Source of the DNA: Xanthobacteraceae bacterium
GTDB lineage: Bacteria > Pseudomonadota > Alphaproteobacteria > Rhizobiales > Xanthobacteraceae
Length of the DNA: 64,000 nt
Reading direction: 5' to 3'
Assembly (NCBI GenBank): GCA_019454205.1
Contig: CP075369.1
Location: 2,868,001 to 2,932,000, forward strand
The position numbers and the translations under genes were made by a program. Position 1 is the first letter of the stretch; every line of letters begins with the position of its first letter. The notes beneath the pieces are model-generated. The model had not been told where the DNA came from and ran no database searches. It saw only the letters and a list, made by a program, of their open reading frames with translations. This document shows, in pieces, positions 27,244 through 35,678 of the stretch.

Positions 27244-27903
27244 ATGAACTCCAGAAGCCTCACCCTTCTTCTTTCCGGCGCGCTGCTCGCGTTCAGTTTC
27301 GCCGCGCCCGCAACCGCGCAGGCCCCGAAACAACAGACCCAGAATGCGCCCGCCGGCCAGTTCGACGAAGCGCAGCGCGCATCGCTCGAAGGCGTGAACA
27401 AGTTTTTCAATTCGACGATGATCCTGAGCGGCAAGTTCCATCAGGTTGGCCCCAACGGCGCGAAGACCGAAGGCCAGTTTTACTTACAACGGCCGGGGCG
27501 CATGCGTTTCCAGTATGACGACCCCAGCCCGATCGAACTGATCGCCGACGGCTCGTCGCTAGCGGTGCGTGACCGCAATCTCGCGACGCAGGATCTCTAT
27601 CCCATCGGCCAGACGCCGCTTCGCTTTCTGCTGGCGGAACGGATCGACCTGCTGAAAGACAGCAACGTCACTGCCGTATTCCGCGACGAGCTTTTCGTCA
27701 CAGTCGTCATCAACGAGAAGTCGGCGCTGGCCGGCACGCATCGCCTGATGCTGATGTTCGGCGCGAAGGACTACCAGTTGAAGCAGTGGACCGTGACCGA
27801 TCCGCAGGGTCTCGACACCACGGTCGCGATCTACGACCTTAACACCAAGAAACGCCCCGACCCTTCGCTGTTCGTGATCGACTACACGACCTACCGGCAA
27901 TAA
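27244..27903 (+). CDS. lolA: LolA-like outer-membrane lipoprotein carrier
   Basis: 219 residues with signal peptide (about 1-26, ending PATAQA). The mature part has the LolA-type half-barrel pattern: GKFHQVGPNGAKTEGQFYLQRPGRMRFQYD near 60-90 and FLLAERIDLL near 130. It should bind released lipoproteins in the periplasm and pass them to the outer membrane; alphaproteobacteria generally lack LolB. xthA starts three bases after its stop. Confidence 0.88.
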   Translation: MNSRSLTLLLSGALLAFSFAAPATAQAPKQQTQNAPAGQFDEAQRASLEGVNKFFNSTMILSGKFHQVGPNGAKTEGQFYLQRPGRMRFQYDDPSPIELIADGSSLAVRDRNLATQDLYPIGQTPLRFLLAERIDLLKDSNVTAVFRDELFVTVVINEKSALAGTHRLMLMFGAKDYQLKQWTVTDPQGLDTTVAIYDLNTKKRPDPSLFVIDYTTYRQ

Positions 27904-27906
27904 TTC

Positions 27907-28725
27907 GTGCCGCTTTCGATCGCGACCTGGAACATCAATTCCGTCCGTTTGCGCTTTCCGCAAGTGAAACGGTTTCTCACCCGCTTCGCGCCGGACGTTT
28001 TATGCTTGCAGGAAATCAAGACGCCGGAAGAATTCTTCCCCGCCGATCAGTTCAGGAAGCTCGGCTACGAGCACGTCGCAATCCACGGCCAGAAGGGCTA
28101 TCACGGCGTCGCTGTCGTCTCGAAACTTCCGTTCGAGGACCAGACGCGAAACTTTTTCTGCGGCAAAAACGACGCGCGCCATATCTCGGTGACCTTCGAG
28201 CGCAAGGCGAAGCTCGCAAAGCCGCTAACCGTTCATAACTTCTACGTTCCGGCCGGCGGCGATATTCCCGATCCGAAGCTGAACGAGAAGTTCGAGCACA
28301 AGCTGCGCTTCCTCGACGAACTGGCTAGTTGCTCGATCGCGAAGGATTCGAAGCGCGGCGCGCGTTCCATTCTGGTCGGCGACCTGAACGTCGCGCCTTT
28401 GGAGCATGACGTCTGGAGCCACAAGCAGCTGCTGAAGATCGTCAGTCACACGCCGGTCGAAACCGAAAAGATGGGTGTCGCGCAAAAGGCCGGTCAATGG
28501 ATTGACGTGATGCGCTCCTTCGTTCCCGCGGACCAGAAGCTCTACACCTGGTGGAGCTATCGCGCGCCCGACTGGGCCGCCGCTGACAAAGGCCGCCGGC
28601 TCGACCACATCTGGGCCAGTCCGGCGCTCGAAGGCGCTGCGCGCGAAATGAAAGTGTTCAGGCCCGCGCGCGGCTGGCAACAGCCGTCCGACCACGTGCC
28701 GGTGATCGCGGCCTTCGAGGTCTGA
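27907..28725 (+). CDS. xthA: Exodeoxyribonuclease III
   Basis: 272-residue AP endonuclease/3'-5' exonuclease of base-excision repair. The catalytic fold is marked by TWNINSVR near the start, CLQEIK with the metal-binding Glu near 36, GDLNVAPLEHDVW near 160, RRLDHIWAS, and the C-terminal SDHVPVIAAFE with the active-site Asp-His. The start is GTG 27907. The gene is complete and tightly follows lolA, converging on the CNB gene with a 3-base gap. Confidence 0.94.
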   Translation: MPLSIATWNINSVRLRFPQVKRFLTRFAPDVLCLQEIKTPEEFFPADQFRKLGYEHVAIHGQKGYHGVAVVSKLPFEDQTRNFFCGKNDARHISVTFERKAKLAKPLTVHNFYVPAGGDIPDPKLNEKFEHKLRFLDELASCSIAKDSKRGARSILVGDLNVAPLEHDVWSHKQLLKIVSHTPVETEKMGVAQKAGQWIDVMRSFVPADQKLYTWWSYRAPDWAAADKGRRLDHIWASPALEGAAREMKVFRPARGWQQPSDHVPVIAAFEV

Positions 28726-28728
28726 GAT

Positions 28729-29190
28729 TCAGGAAAGCGGCTGCTCGAAGCGCGGCAGCACCACGTCGAGATCGCGCACCGCTGCGCCGATTCTCTCCCG
28801 CAAGAATTGCTGCAACAACGCAGCCGCCTTCGGCTCGCCTTCCAGCATGCGCATGAATACGCCGCGGGTAATGCGGATCAGCGTAGACGGCTCCAGTGCT
28901 GTCGCCTGTGCGGGCCGGTCGGTTTCGATCATCAACGCCATTTCGCCGATCATGCTGCCCGCGCGCACGATGTTCGGCTCGTCCGCTTTCGATCCCGCCT
29001 TGCGCAAACGAATTGCGCCTGCTGCAACGACATAGGCACAGTCCGCAGGCTCGCCTTCCTCGAACAACGTGTCGCCGGAACGCAGATGCATCTGCTCCGC
29101 ACTGATCGCGATGACGCGCAGTCCATCCGGACCGAGCGCGCGGAAAGTCGGGATTCGGCGCAGGAGGGCGATGTCGTCGTCGAGCGCCAT
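28729..29190 (-). CDS. Small cyclic-nucleotide-binding-domain protein
   Basis: 153 residues made almost entirely of a CRP/CAP-type cyclic nucleotide-binding fold. FEEGEPADCAYVVAAGAIRLRK and GSMIGEMALMIETDRPAQATALE correspond to the beta-roll and the phosphate-binding cassette, with its GE-x-A-x(n)-R-x-A-x-A pattern including the Arg. There is no DNA-binding helix-turn-helix domain. It begins six bases after the response regulator's stop, so the two are probably co-transcribed. The ligand and effector are unknown. Confidence 0.82.
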   Translation of the reverse strand: MALDDDIALLRRIPTFRALGPDGLRVIAISAEQMHLRSGDTLFEEGEPADCAYVVAAGAIRLRKAGSKADEPNIVRAGSMIGEMALMIETDRPAQATALEPSTLIRITRGVFMRMLEGEPKAAALLQQFLRERIGAAVRDLDVVLPRFEQPLS

Positions 29191-29196
29191 GAAGCG

Positions 29197-29883
29197 TTAC
29201 GGCACCAGCTTGTAGCCGCCGGCCTCGGTCACGAGCAGCGCCGCGTTCGAAGGATCGAGTTCGATCTTCTGGCGCAGACGATAGATGTGCGTTTCCAGCG
29301 TGTGCGTGGTCACGCCGGAATTGTAGCCCCATACTTCCGTGAGCAGTACTTCGCGCGACACCGGCGTCTTGCCGGCGCGATACAGGTAGCGAAGGATCGC
29401 CGTTTCCTTTTCCGTGAGCCGCGTCTTCTTGCCTTTTTCATCCACCAGCAATTTCGCGCCGGGACGGAAAGAATAGTGGCCGACCGGGAAGATCGCGTCC
29501 TCGCTCGCTTCGTGGCTGCGCAGTTGCGCGCGGATACGCGCGAGCAGCACCGCGAACTTGAACGGCTTGGTGACATAATCGTTGGCGCCGGATTCGAGGC
29601 CGAGCACGGTGTCGGAATCCGTGTCGTGGCCTGTCAGCATGATGACGGGCGACTTGAAGCCGTTTTTCCGCATGAGGCGGACCGCCTCGCGGCCGTCCAT
29701 GTCGGGCAGCCCGACATCCATGATGAGAAGGTCGACGTGGCCCTTCTTCATGCGTTCGATCGCGGCCTGCGCATTGTCGAGCGCTTCGGTCGTGAATTCC
29801 TGATGGAGGGCGAGCTGTTCAATCAGCGTATCGCGCAATTCGGCGTCATCATCCACGATGACAAGGGTGCGTGCACTGGCCAT
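29197..29883 (-). CDS. OmpR-family response regulator
   Basis: 228 residues. The receiver domain (1-120) has the acidic pair DDD at 11-13, phospho-acceptor Asp56 (LLIMDVGLPDMDG), the T of TGHDTDSD, and Lys106 (YVTKPFKF). The OmpR-type winged helix (about 130-228) ends VTEAGGYKLVP. ATG 29883 was chosen over a far upstream in-frame opening at 30213 with no domain content. No histidine kinase gene is adjacent. Rhizobia have an essential CenR-type regulator in a similar xthA/CNB context; equivalence here is an inference from neighbourhood. Confidence 0.88.
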   Translation of the reverse strand: MASARTLVIVDDDAELRDTLIEQLALHQEFTTEALDNAQAAIERMKKGHVDLLIMDVGLPDMDGREAVRLMRKNGFKSPVIMLTGHDTDSDTVLGLESGANDYVTKPFKFAVLLARIRAQLRSHEASEDAIFPVGHYSFRPGAKLLVDEKGKKTRLTEKETAILRYLYRAGKTPVSREVLLTEVWGYNSGVTTHTLETHIYRLRQKIELDPSNAALLVTEAGGYKLVP

Positions 29884-29999
29884 GACGGTTGAGAACCCGT
29901 GATCAATTATTGTTGGCGCGGGAGTAACGAACTGCGCCTTGCTATTCAAGAGTTTGACATTACACGCTTTTGTGTGCGGGCGGAACGAGACGGGGAAAC

Positions 30000-30533
30000 G
30001 TGGTGAAGGACACCGGAGTCGGCACAATCCGGGTCGCGGCGGCGGCGGGAACCCGCACGCGTGGGCATCTGAGCGCCGGAAACCACGTTTTTCCGGTCGC
30101 TCTGGGCCGGGGCGGCATCCTCGCAAATAAACGTGAGGGCGACGGCGGTACTCCGCGCGGCCGCTTCCGCCTTCTGCGAATCTGGTGGCGCCCCGACCGC
30201 ATGCCCCGTCCACGCACGAAACTCCCCCTTCGCCGAATCGGAAAGAATGATGGCTGGTGCGAGGACCCGCGCGACCGCAACTACAACCGCCCCGTCAAGC
30301 TCGCTCCCGGCAGCACGGCCGACCGGCTATGGCGCGACGATCATCTCTACGATCTGATCGTCGAGCTGGACCACAACACGCGGCCCCGCGTGCCTTATCG
30401 CGGCAGTGCCGTGTTCATCCATTTCGCGCGCAGGGGATTCACGCCGACCGCGGGCTGCGTCGCGCTGAAACGCGGCGACTTGCAGAAGCTGCTCGCGCTC
30501 CTCGCGCGCGATTGCCGGATCGAGATTTACTGA
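30000..30533 (+). CDS. L,D-transpeptidase (YkuD-fold) family protein without obvious signal peptide
   Basis: About 177 residues. GSAVFIHFARRGFTPTAGCVAL carries the YkuD pattern, with His141 and catalytic Cys153 in the S/T-x-GC block. L,D-transpeptidases form 3-3 cross-links in peptidoglycan or attach proteins to it. The N-terminus (VVKDTGVGTIRVAAAAGTR) is not a typical Sec signal, so export is unclear; this matches the YafK-independent 'L,D-TPase catalytic domain' proteins common in rhizobia. The start is GTG 30000 or 30003, with GGGGAA just upstream. It is divergent from the response regulator. Confidence 0.8.
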   Translation: MVKDTGVGTIRVAAAAGTRTRGHLSAGNHVFPVALGRGGILANKREGDGGTPRGRFRLLRIWWRPDRMPRPRTKLPLRRIGKNDGWCEDPRDRNYNRPVKLAPGSTADRLWRDDHLYDLIVELDHNTRPRVPYRGSAVFIHFARRGFTPTAGCVALKRGDLQKLLALLARDCRIEIY

Positions 30534-30539
30534 ACGCGT

Positions 30540-31268
30540 CTAGTTGCCGAGCGAGAAGCGATACGCGGTTGCGAACGTAATCCAGCGCGAATTTTCGCCC
30601 GCGAGATTACGCCCAAGAATAATATCCGCACTCCATGCTTCGACCGGCCGCCAGCGCAGGCCTAGTTGTCCGCGCGGACGCAATACGCTCGGCGGGATGT
30701 CGATGCCGTTGCCAGTAAAGCCGAACACTTCCGCGGTCACGATCCACATGTTGTCCGGCGTGCGCACGTCGATGCCTGCGCCGTAAGCGAAGAAATTGCG
30801 ATCCAGCGTCTTGTCATGCGTCCAGCCTGCGTTGAGGTTCAACCGCGCCACATTGGAAAAGCGCATCGTCGCAGGCACCAGCACCGTGACCTGCGTGTTC
30901 TCGCCGGTCGCGGCATCGAAGGTCGCGTTCGTGGTGATGGCAAGACCGAACTCACCAACGCCGCTGTCTTTCAGCTTGACCTTGATCTTGGGCGTAAACG
31001 CGCTCGCATATTCACCGTCGGCGCGCGTACGGTCGAACTGCACGGCAAACTCGGTCGGACGATACAGCGCGAGCGAACAGGATGGACTGAACGACGCGAG
31101 CATGTCGCGGTTTCGCGCGAGAGACGTCCATGCTTCGAGCTTGCAGCCGTCTGCCACTTCGGACGTATCGACGTTGTAAGCGGTGCCCGCTGCTTTCGCG
31201 TCATTCGATGACAACGCCGCGAAGAAAACGGCCAGCACCGCGCACGCGCCAGCCCTGAACGCAATCAT
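30540..31268 (-). CDS. Hypothetical exported protein, possible outer-membrane beta-barrel
   Basis: 242 residues with a signal peptide (about 1-26, ending NDAKAAG). The mature sequence alternates polar and hydrophobic residues in repeated short strands (FAVQFDRTRADGEY, VKLKDSGVGEFGLAIT, RFSNVARLNLNAGWTHD, LRPRGQLGLRWRPVEAWSADIILGRNL), suggesting an 8-12-strand barrel of the kind found in bacterial outer-membrane or transporter-like proteins. ATG 31268 has GAGGG six bases upstream and is preferred over TTG 31280. I do not recognise a named family. It converges with the L,D-transpeptidase gene. Confidence 0.7.
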   Translation of the reverse strand: MIAFRAGACAVLAVFFAALSSNDAKAAGTAYNVDTSEVADGCKLEAWTSLARNRDMLASFSPSCSLALYRPTEFAVQFDRTRADGEYASAFTPKIKVKLKDSGVGEFGLAITTNATFDAATGENTQVTVLVPATMRFSNVARLNLNAGWTHDKTLDRNFFAYGAGIDVRTPDNMWIVTAEVFGFTGNGIDIPPSVLRPRGQLGLRWRPVEAWSADIILGRNLAGENSRWITFATAYRFSLGN

Positions 31269-31372
31269 GAAAGCCCTCAACGCCCCGTTTCCGCGGGATT
31301 ATCTGCACATCGCAAGTGGCCCGTCCACGGCCTGCCTGTCGTAGCGAAGCCACATAAAAACGCGATGAGAAA

Positions 31373-32044
31373 TCAGGCCGCCCTGGGACGGCTGCCGAAG
31401 ATCGCGCTTCCTACCCGTACATGGGTCGCACCAAGCGCGATGGCGGAGGCAAAGTCTGCGCTCATGCCCATCGAGAGCAGCTTCAGCCCGTTGCGCTCCG
31501 CAATCTTCTTCGTCAAGGCAAAATGCGGCGCGGGCGCTTCCTCGACCGGCGGAATGCACATGAGGCCCGCGACGGGAAGCGTGTAAACTTCTCGGCATTC
31601 GCGGATAAAGGCATCCGCCTGCTCGGGCAACACACCGGCTTTTTGCGGCTCCGCGCCGGTATTGACCTGCACGAACAGAAGCGGCGGCTTTCTCGTCTTC
31701 TGGATTTCTTTTGCAAGCTCGGCGGCAAGCTTCGGCCGGTCGAGCGAATGGATTGCGTCGAACAGCGAGAGAGCTTCCTTCACCTTGTTCGATTGCAGCG
31801 GGCCTACCAAATGCAGTTCGATGCCGGGAAAGCGCTCGCGCAACGCGGGCCACTTGCCCTTCGCTTCCTGCACGCGGTTTTCGCCAAACAACTTCTGCCC
31901 CGCTTCGATCACGGGCAGGATTTCCGGCGCATCGAATGTCTTGGAAATCGCGAGCAGGTTCACGGATGCGCTCTCGCGCCCTGCGTCTCTGCACGCGCGC
32001 GCGATCTGCTTCCTGACTTCTTCCAGTCCACTGACGGCATTCAT
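31373..32044 (-). CDS. yggS: YggS-family PLP homeostasis protein
   Basis: 223-residue fold-type III PLP-binding protein (PLPBP/YggS). The PLP lysine is Lys35 in LLAISKTFD, followed by GENRVQEAKGKW and HLVGPLQSNKVK. The C-terminal SMGMSADFASAIALGATHVRVGSAIFG binds the phosphate. It has no known enzymatic activity and buffers vitamin B6 and amino-acid pools. In many bacteria it sits near proC or division genes; here it stands between an exported protein gene and the DUF2171 gene. Confidence 0.93.
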   Translation of the reverse strand: MNAVSGLEEVRKQIARACRDAGRESASVNLLAISKTFDAPEILPVIEAGQKLFGENRVQEAKGKWPALRERFPGIELHLVGPLQSNKVKEALSLFDAIHSLDRPKLAAELAKEIQKTRKPPLLFVQVNTGAEPQKAGVLPEQADAFIRECREVYTLPVAGLMCIPPVEEAPAPHFALTKKIAERNGLKLLSMGMSADFASAIALGATHVRVGSAIFGSRPRAA

Positions 32045-32093
32045 GCGGCCAGCATCGCGATACGCGCCGCGCCGTCAAGCATCGAGACCGGCA

Positions 32094-32131
32094 GAAAGAA
32101 GCCCGGCATTCCGAATGAAATGCCGGGCTTT
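32094..32131 (-). terminator. Terminator downstream of the DUF2171 gene
   Basis: The twelve-base-pair inverted repeat AAGCCCGGCATT (32099-32110)/AATGCCGGGCTT (32119-32130) has an eight-base loop. Read on the minus strand it is followed by CTTTCT, a weak U-tract. It separates the DUF2171 gene from yggS. Confidence 0.65.
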
Positions 32132-32154
32132 GAGTTTATGCGAAGTGCGGCGTG

Positions 32155-32385
32155 TCAGGCCGCCGCTTTCCATTGCTGCTTCGCTTCCTGCGTCGATTTG
32201 TTCAGGTGAACGTGTTCATCGACGCGCTCTACCCACGACAGCGGGATCAAATGGTGCTTGCCGTCGGCGGCGTCGGACTTCGTCAGCTTGATCTTGTCCG
32301 CGCCTTCCAGATGGTCGACCGTGCCGAGATGCTCGCCGTCCGAGCCCAGCACTTCCATGTGTTCCTTGATTTCGAACTTGTTCAT
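32155..32385 (-). CDS. DUF2171 small protein
   Basis: 76 residues. IKEHMEVLGSDGEHLGTVDHLEGADKIKLTK followed by HHLIPLSWVERVDEHVHL fits the DUF2171/PRC-barrel-like family of small soluble proteins found in alphaproteobacteria. The function is unknown; relatives are often stress- or stationary-phase-induced. A strong AAGGAGA ribosome site lies upstream of ATG 32385. It is transcribed divergently from leuS, with its own terminator. Confidence 0.85.
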   Translation of the reverse strand: MNKFEIKEHMEVLGSDGEHLGTVDHLEGADKIKLTKSDAADGKHHLIPLSWVERVDEHVHLNKSTQEAKQQWKAAA

Positions 32386-32517
32386 GGCGTTTCTCCTTGT
32401 ATTTCAAGGATTAACCCCTTGATTTGGCTATGGTTCCTGTACGCTCCCGGACGTTGACCCGGATTGCGTTTCCGTGGTTCCGTCCGCGCCGAACACACTG
32501 GAAAGACTGCCGATTCA

Positions 32518-35133
32518 ATGAGCGCCGAGCGTTACAACGCCCGCGAGGCCGAGCCTCGCTGGCAGAAGATCTGGGACCAGCGCGAAATCTTCAAAACGAA
32601 GAACGACGACCCGCGCCCGAAATATTACGTGCTTGAGATGTTCCCCTATCCGTCGGGGCGCATCCATATGGGTCACGTCCGCAACTACACGATGGGCGAC
32701 GTGGTCGCGCGCTACAAGCGCGCCAAGGGCCACAACGTGCTGCATCCGATGGGCTGGGACGCGTTCGGCATGCCGGCCGAGAACGCGGCGATGCAGAACA
32801 AGGTTCACCCGAAAAAGTGGACCTACGAAAACATCGACACCATGAAGAAGCAGCTCAAGTCGATGGGCCTGTCCCTTGACTGGAGCCGTGAAATCGCGAC
32901 CTGCGATCCGAGCTATTACCGCCACCAGCAGAAGATGTTTCTGGATTTCTGGAAAGCGGGACTCGTCGAGCGCAAGATTTCCAAAGTGAACTGGGACCCG
33001 GTCGACATGACAGTGCTCGCCAACGAGCAGGTCATCGACGGCAAGGGCTGGCGCTCCGGTGCGGAAGTAGAACAGCGCGAGCTGACGCAGTGGTTCTTTA
33101 AAATCACTGATTACTCGCAAGAACTTCTCGACGCGCTCGATACGCTGGATCGCTGGCCTGAAAAAGTCCGGCTCATGCAGAAGAACTGGATCGGCCGTTC
33201 GGAAGGACTGCTGTGCCGCTTCATGCTGACGAAGCCCGAAGGCGAATTCTCCGAAGTCGAAGTCTTCACCACGCGCCACGACACGTTGTTCGGCGCGAGC
33301 TTCGTTGCGATCTCGCCCGATCATCCGATTGCCAAGGCGATTGCGGCACGCGACCCGAAAGCGGTCGCGTTCATCGACGAGTGCAAGAAGATCGGCACCG
33401 CGCAGGAAGCAATCGACAAGGCCGAGAAGCTCGGCTTCGACACCGGCCTTCGCGCGAAGCATCCGTTCGACGAGACGTGGCAGCTTCCCGTTTACATCGC
33501 AAACTTCGTGCTGATGGATTACGGCACGGGCGCGATCTTCGGCTGTCCCGCGCACGACCAGCGCGACCTCGATTTCGCCCGTAAATACGGGCTTCCCGTG
33601 CTTCCCGTGGTCGTGCCGGAAGGCAGCGATCCTGCAACTTTCAAAGTCGGCGACGAGGCATATGTCGAGGACGGCAGGATCGCGAACTCGCGCTTCCTCG
33701 ACGGCATGACCGTCGAACAGGCGAAGCAGGAAGTCGCGGGCAGGCTCGAAAAGCAAAGCATCGGCAACCGTCCCGTCGCGCAGCGCCGCGTGCAGTTCCG
33801 CCTTCGCGACTGGGGCATTTCGCGCCAGCGCTACTGGGGCTGCCCGATCCCGGTGATCCACTGCGAGAAGTGCGGTGTCGTGCCGGAGAAGGACGCGAAC
33901 CTTCCCGTCACACTCCCCGAAGACATCGAGTTCGACCGTCCCGGCAATCCGCTCGACCGTCATCCGACGTGGACGAAAGTGTCATGCCCGCAATGCGGCG
34001 GCAGCGCGCGGCGCGAGACCGACACGATGGACACCTTCGTCGATTCGTCCTGGTACTTCCTGCGCTTCACCGCGCCCGACGCGCCGACGCCGACCGACCT
34101 CAAGGCCGCGCAACACTGGATGCCTGTCGATCAGTATATCGGCGGCGTCGAGCACGCGATTTTGCATTTGCTCTACTCGCGCTTCTTCACGCGCGCGATG
34201 AAGAAGACCCATCACGCGAACATCGACGAGCCGTTCAAGGGGCTGTTCACGCAGGGCATGGTCGTCCACGAGACGTACCAGAAGAAGGACGGCACCTTCG
34301 TTTCGCCCGCTGAAGTGAAAATCGAACTCGACGGCGACAAGCGCAAGGCCGTGCTGCTCTCGGACGGCGAGCCGGTCACCATCGGCCCGATCGAGAAGAT
34401 GTCGAAGTCGAAGCGCAACACCGTCGATCCCGACGACATCATGGAAACCTACGGCGCCGATGTCGCGCGCTGGTTCATGCTTTCCGACTCGCCGCCAGAG
34501 CGCGACGTGGAATGGACCGAAGATCGCGTGCAGGGTGCATCGCGCTTCGTGCAGCGGCTGTATCGTATCGCGAACGAACTTGCCGCCATCGGCGCGAAGC
34601 CGGGCACCACAAAGCCCGCGCAGTTTTCAGACGCCGCGACTTCCGTTCGCAAGGCCGCGCATCAGGCGCTCGCCCGCGTCGGCGAAGACATCGAGAAGCT
34701 GCGCTTCAACCGTTGCGTCGCGCACATCTACGAGGCCGCGAACGCCATCGGCACCGCGGCGGACGCGAACAAGAACCCCTCGCCCGACATGGCCTGGGCG
34801 TTCCGGGAAGCGGCCGAAATCCTCATCCGTATTTCCGCCCCGATGATGCCGCATCTGGCGGAGGAGTGCTGGGCGGCGCTGGGACATCAAAATCTCATCG
34901 CGGAACAGCCTTGGCCGGCGGTCGAGGCGGGGCTTCTGGTGGAGGACACCATCACCCTCCCCGTCCAGATCAACGGCAAGAAACGGGCGGATGTCACGGT
35001 TTCCCGCGATGCCGCCCCCGCGGAAGTCGAAAAGGCCGTGTTAGCTTTGGATGCGGTACAGTCGGCCCTTGGCGGAAAGTCCCCGAAGCGGATCGTCGTG
35101 GTTCCGCAGAGAATTGTGAATGTCGTTGCGTAA
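32518..35133 (+). CDS. leuS: Leucyl-tRNA synthetase
   Basis: 871-residue class I aminoacyl-tRNA synthetase charging tRNA-Leu. The HIGH signature is HMGH at 50-53. The CP1 editing domain spans about 225-420, a zinc-ribbon-like CPQCGG lies near 493-498, and KMSKSK is at 627-632. The anticodon-binding and C-terminal domains follow (MPHLAEECW near 780). ATG 32518 (MSAERYNAREAEPRWQ) matches the family start; an 18-residue longer opening is unlikely. The 3' end overlaps lptE by 14 bases. Confidence 0.97.
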   Translation: MSAERYNAREAEPRWQKIWDQREIFKTKNDDPRPKYYVLEMFPYPSGRIHMGHVRNYTMGDVVARYKRAKGHNVLHPMGWDAFGMPAENAAMQNKVHPKKWTYENIDTMKKQLKSMGLSLDWSREIATCDPSYYRHQQKMFLDFWKAGLVERKISKVNWDPVDMTVLANEQVIDGKGWRSGAEVEQRELTQWFFKITDYSQELLDALDTLDRWPEKVRLMQKNWIGRSEGLLCRFMLTKPEGEFSEVEVFTTRHDTLFGASFVAISPDHPIAKAIAARDPKAVAFIDECKKIGTAQEAIDKAEKLGFDTGLRAKHPFDETWQLPVYIANFVLMDYGTGAIFGCPAHDQRDLDFARKYGLPVLPVVVPEGSDPATFKVGDEAYVEDGRIANSRFLDGMTVEQAKQEVAGRLEKQSIGNRPVAQRRVQFRLRDWGISRQRYWGCPIPVIHCEKCGVVPEKDANLPVTLPEDIEFDRPGNPLDRHPTWTKVSCPQCGGSARRETDTMDTFVDSSWYFLRFTAPDAPTPTDLKAAQHWMPVDQYIGGVEHAILHLLYSRFFTRAMKKTHHANIDEPFKGLFTQGMVVHETYQKKDGTFVSPAEVKIELDGDKRKAVLLSDGEPVTIGPIEKMSKSKRNTVDPDDIMETYGADVARWFMLSDSPPERDVEWTEDRVQGASRFVQRLYRIANELAAIGAKPGTTKPAQFSDAATSVRKAAHQALARVGEDIEKLRFNRCVAHIYEAANAIGTAADANKNPSPDMAWAFREAAEILIRISAPMMPHLAEECWAALGHQNLIAEQPWPAVEAGLLVEDTITLPVQINGKKRADVTVSRDAAPAEVEKAVLALDAVQSALGGKSPKRIVVVPQRIVNVVA

Positions 35134-35665
35134 CCTGACGAAATCCAAGGTTCTGGCCCGCTTCGCGGCGCTCGCCCTGCTGGCGGGCACGCTCGCCGGC
35201 TGCTTCCAGCCCATGTACGGCCAATCGACCCTGATCGGCACCGGCCCGTCGCTGCGCGATGCCCTCCGCGACGTCGAGGTGGTCGAGATCAAAGGCCGCC
35301 TCGGACAGGAACTGCGCAACGACCTGATCTTCGAACTGACCGGCGGCGAGGGCAATCCGAAAGGCGCGCCCTACAAGCTGGTGATGGTGCTGACCTCCGG
35401 CAGCCAGATTCCGCAGGTCGATGTCGTCTCCGGCCGCGCGCTCTCCGAGATCATTTCCCTCGACGTGCAGTACCAGCTGCGCGACTCCACCAACAACAAC
35501 CGCATCCTGCTGACCGAGAAGGCGCTCGCCCGCGTCACCATCGACCGCTCGCAGCAGCGCTTCGCCGCCGTGCGCGCGCTCCGCGATGCGCAGAACCGCG
35601 CGGCGAAGATCGTCGCCGAGCAGATCCGCTCGCGCCTCGCCTCTTATTTCCTGACCCGCACCTGA
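35120..35665 (+). CDS. lptE: LPS-assembly lipoprotein LptE
   Basis: 181 residues with a lipoprotein signal peptide and lipobox LAGC (Cys28). The mature domain has the alpha/beta LptE fold seen in leuS-lptE-holA operons: FQPMYG directly after the Cys, then LRNDLIFELTGG and LDVQYQLRDSTNN. It plugs the LptD barrel and helps insert lipopolysaccharide into the outer membrane. The operon position between leuS and holA strongly supports the call. Confidence 0.92.
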   Translation: MSLRNLTKSKVLARFAALALLAGTLAGCFQPMYGQSTLIGTGPSLRDALRDVEVVEIKGRLGQELRNDLIFELTGGEGNPKGAPYKLVMVLTSGSQIPQVDVVSGRALSEIISLDVQYQLRDSTNNNRILLTEKALARVTIDRSQQRFAAVRALRDAQNRAAKIVAEQIRSRLASYFLTRT

Positions 35666-35678
35666 TACAATCGGTTCG

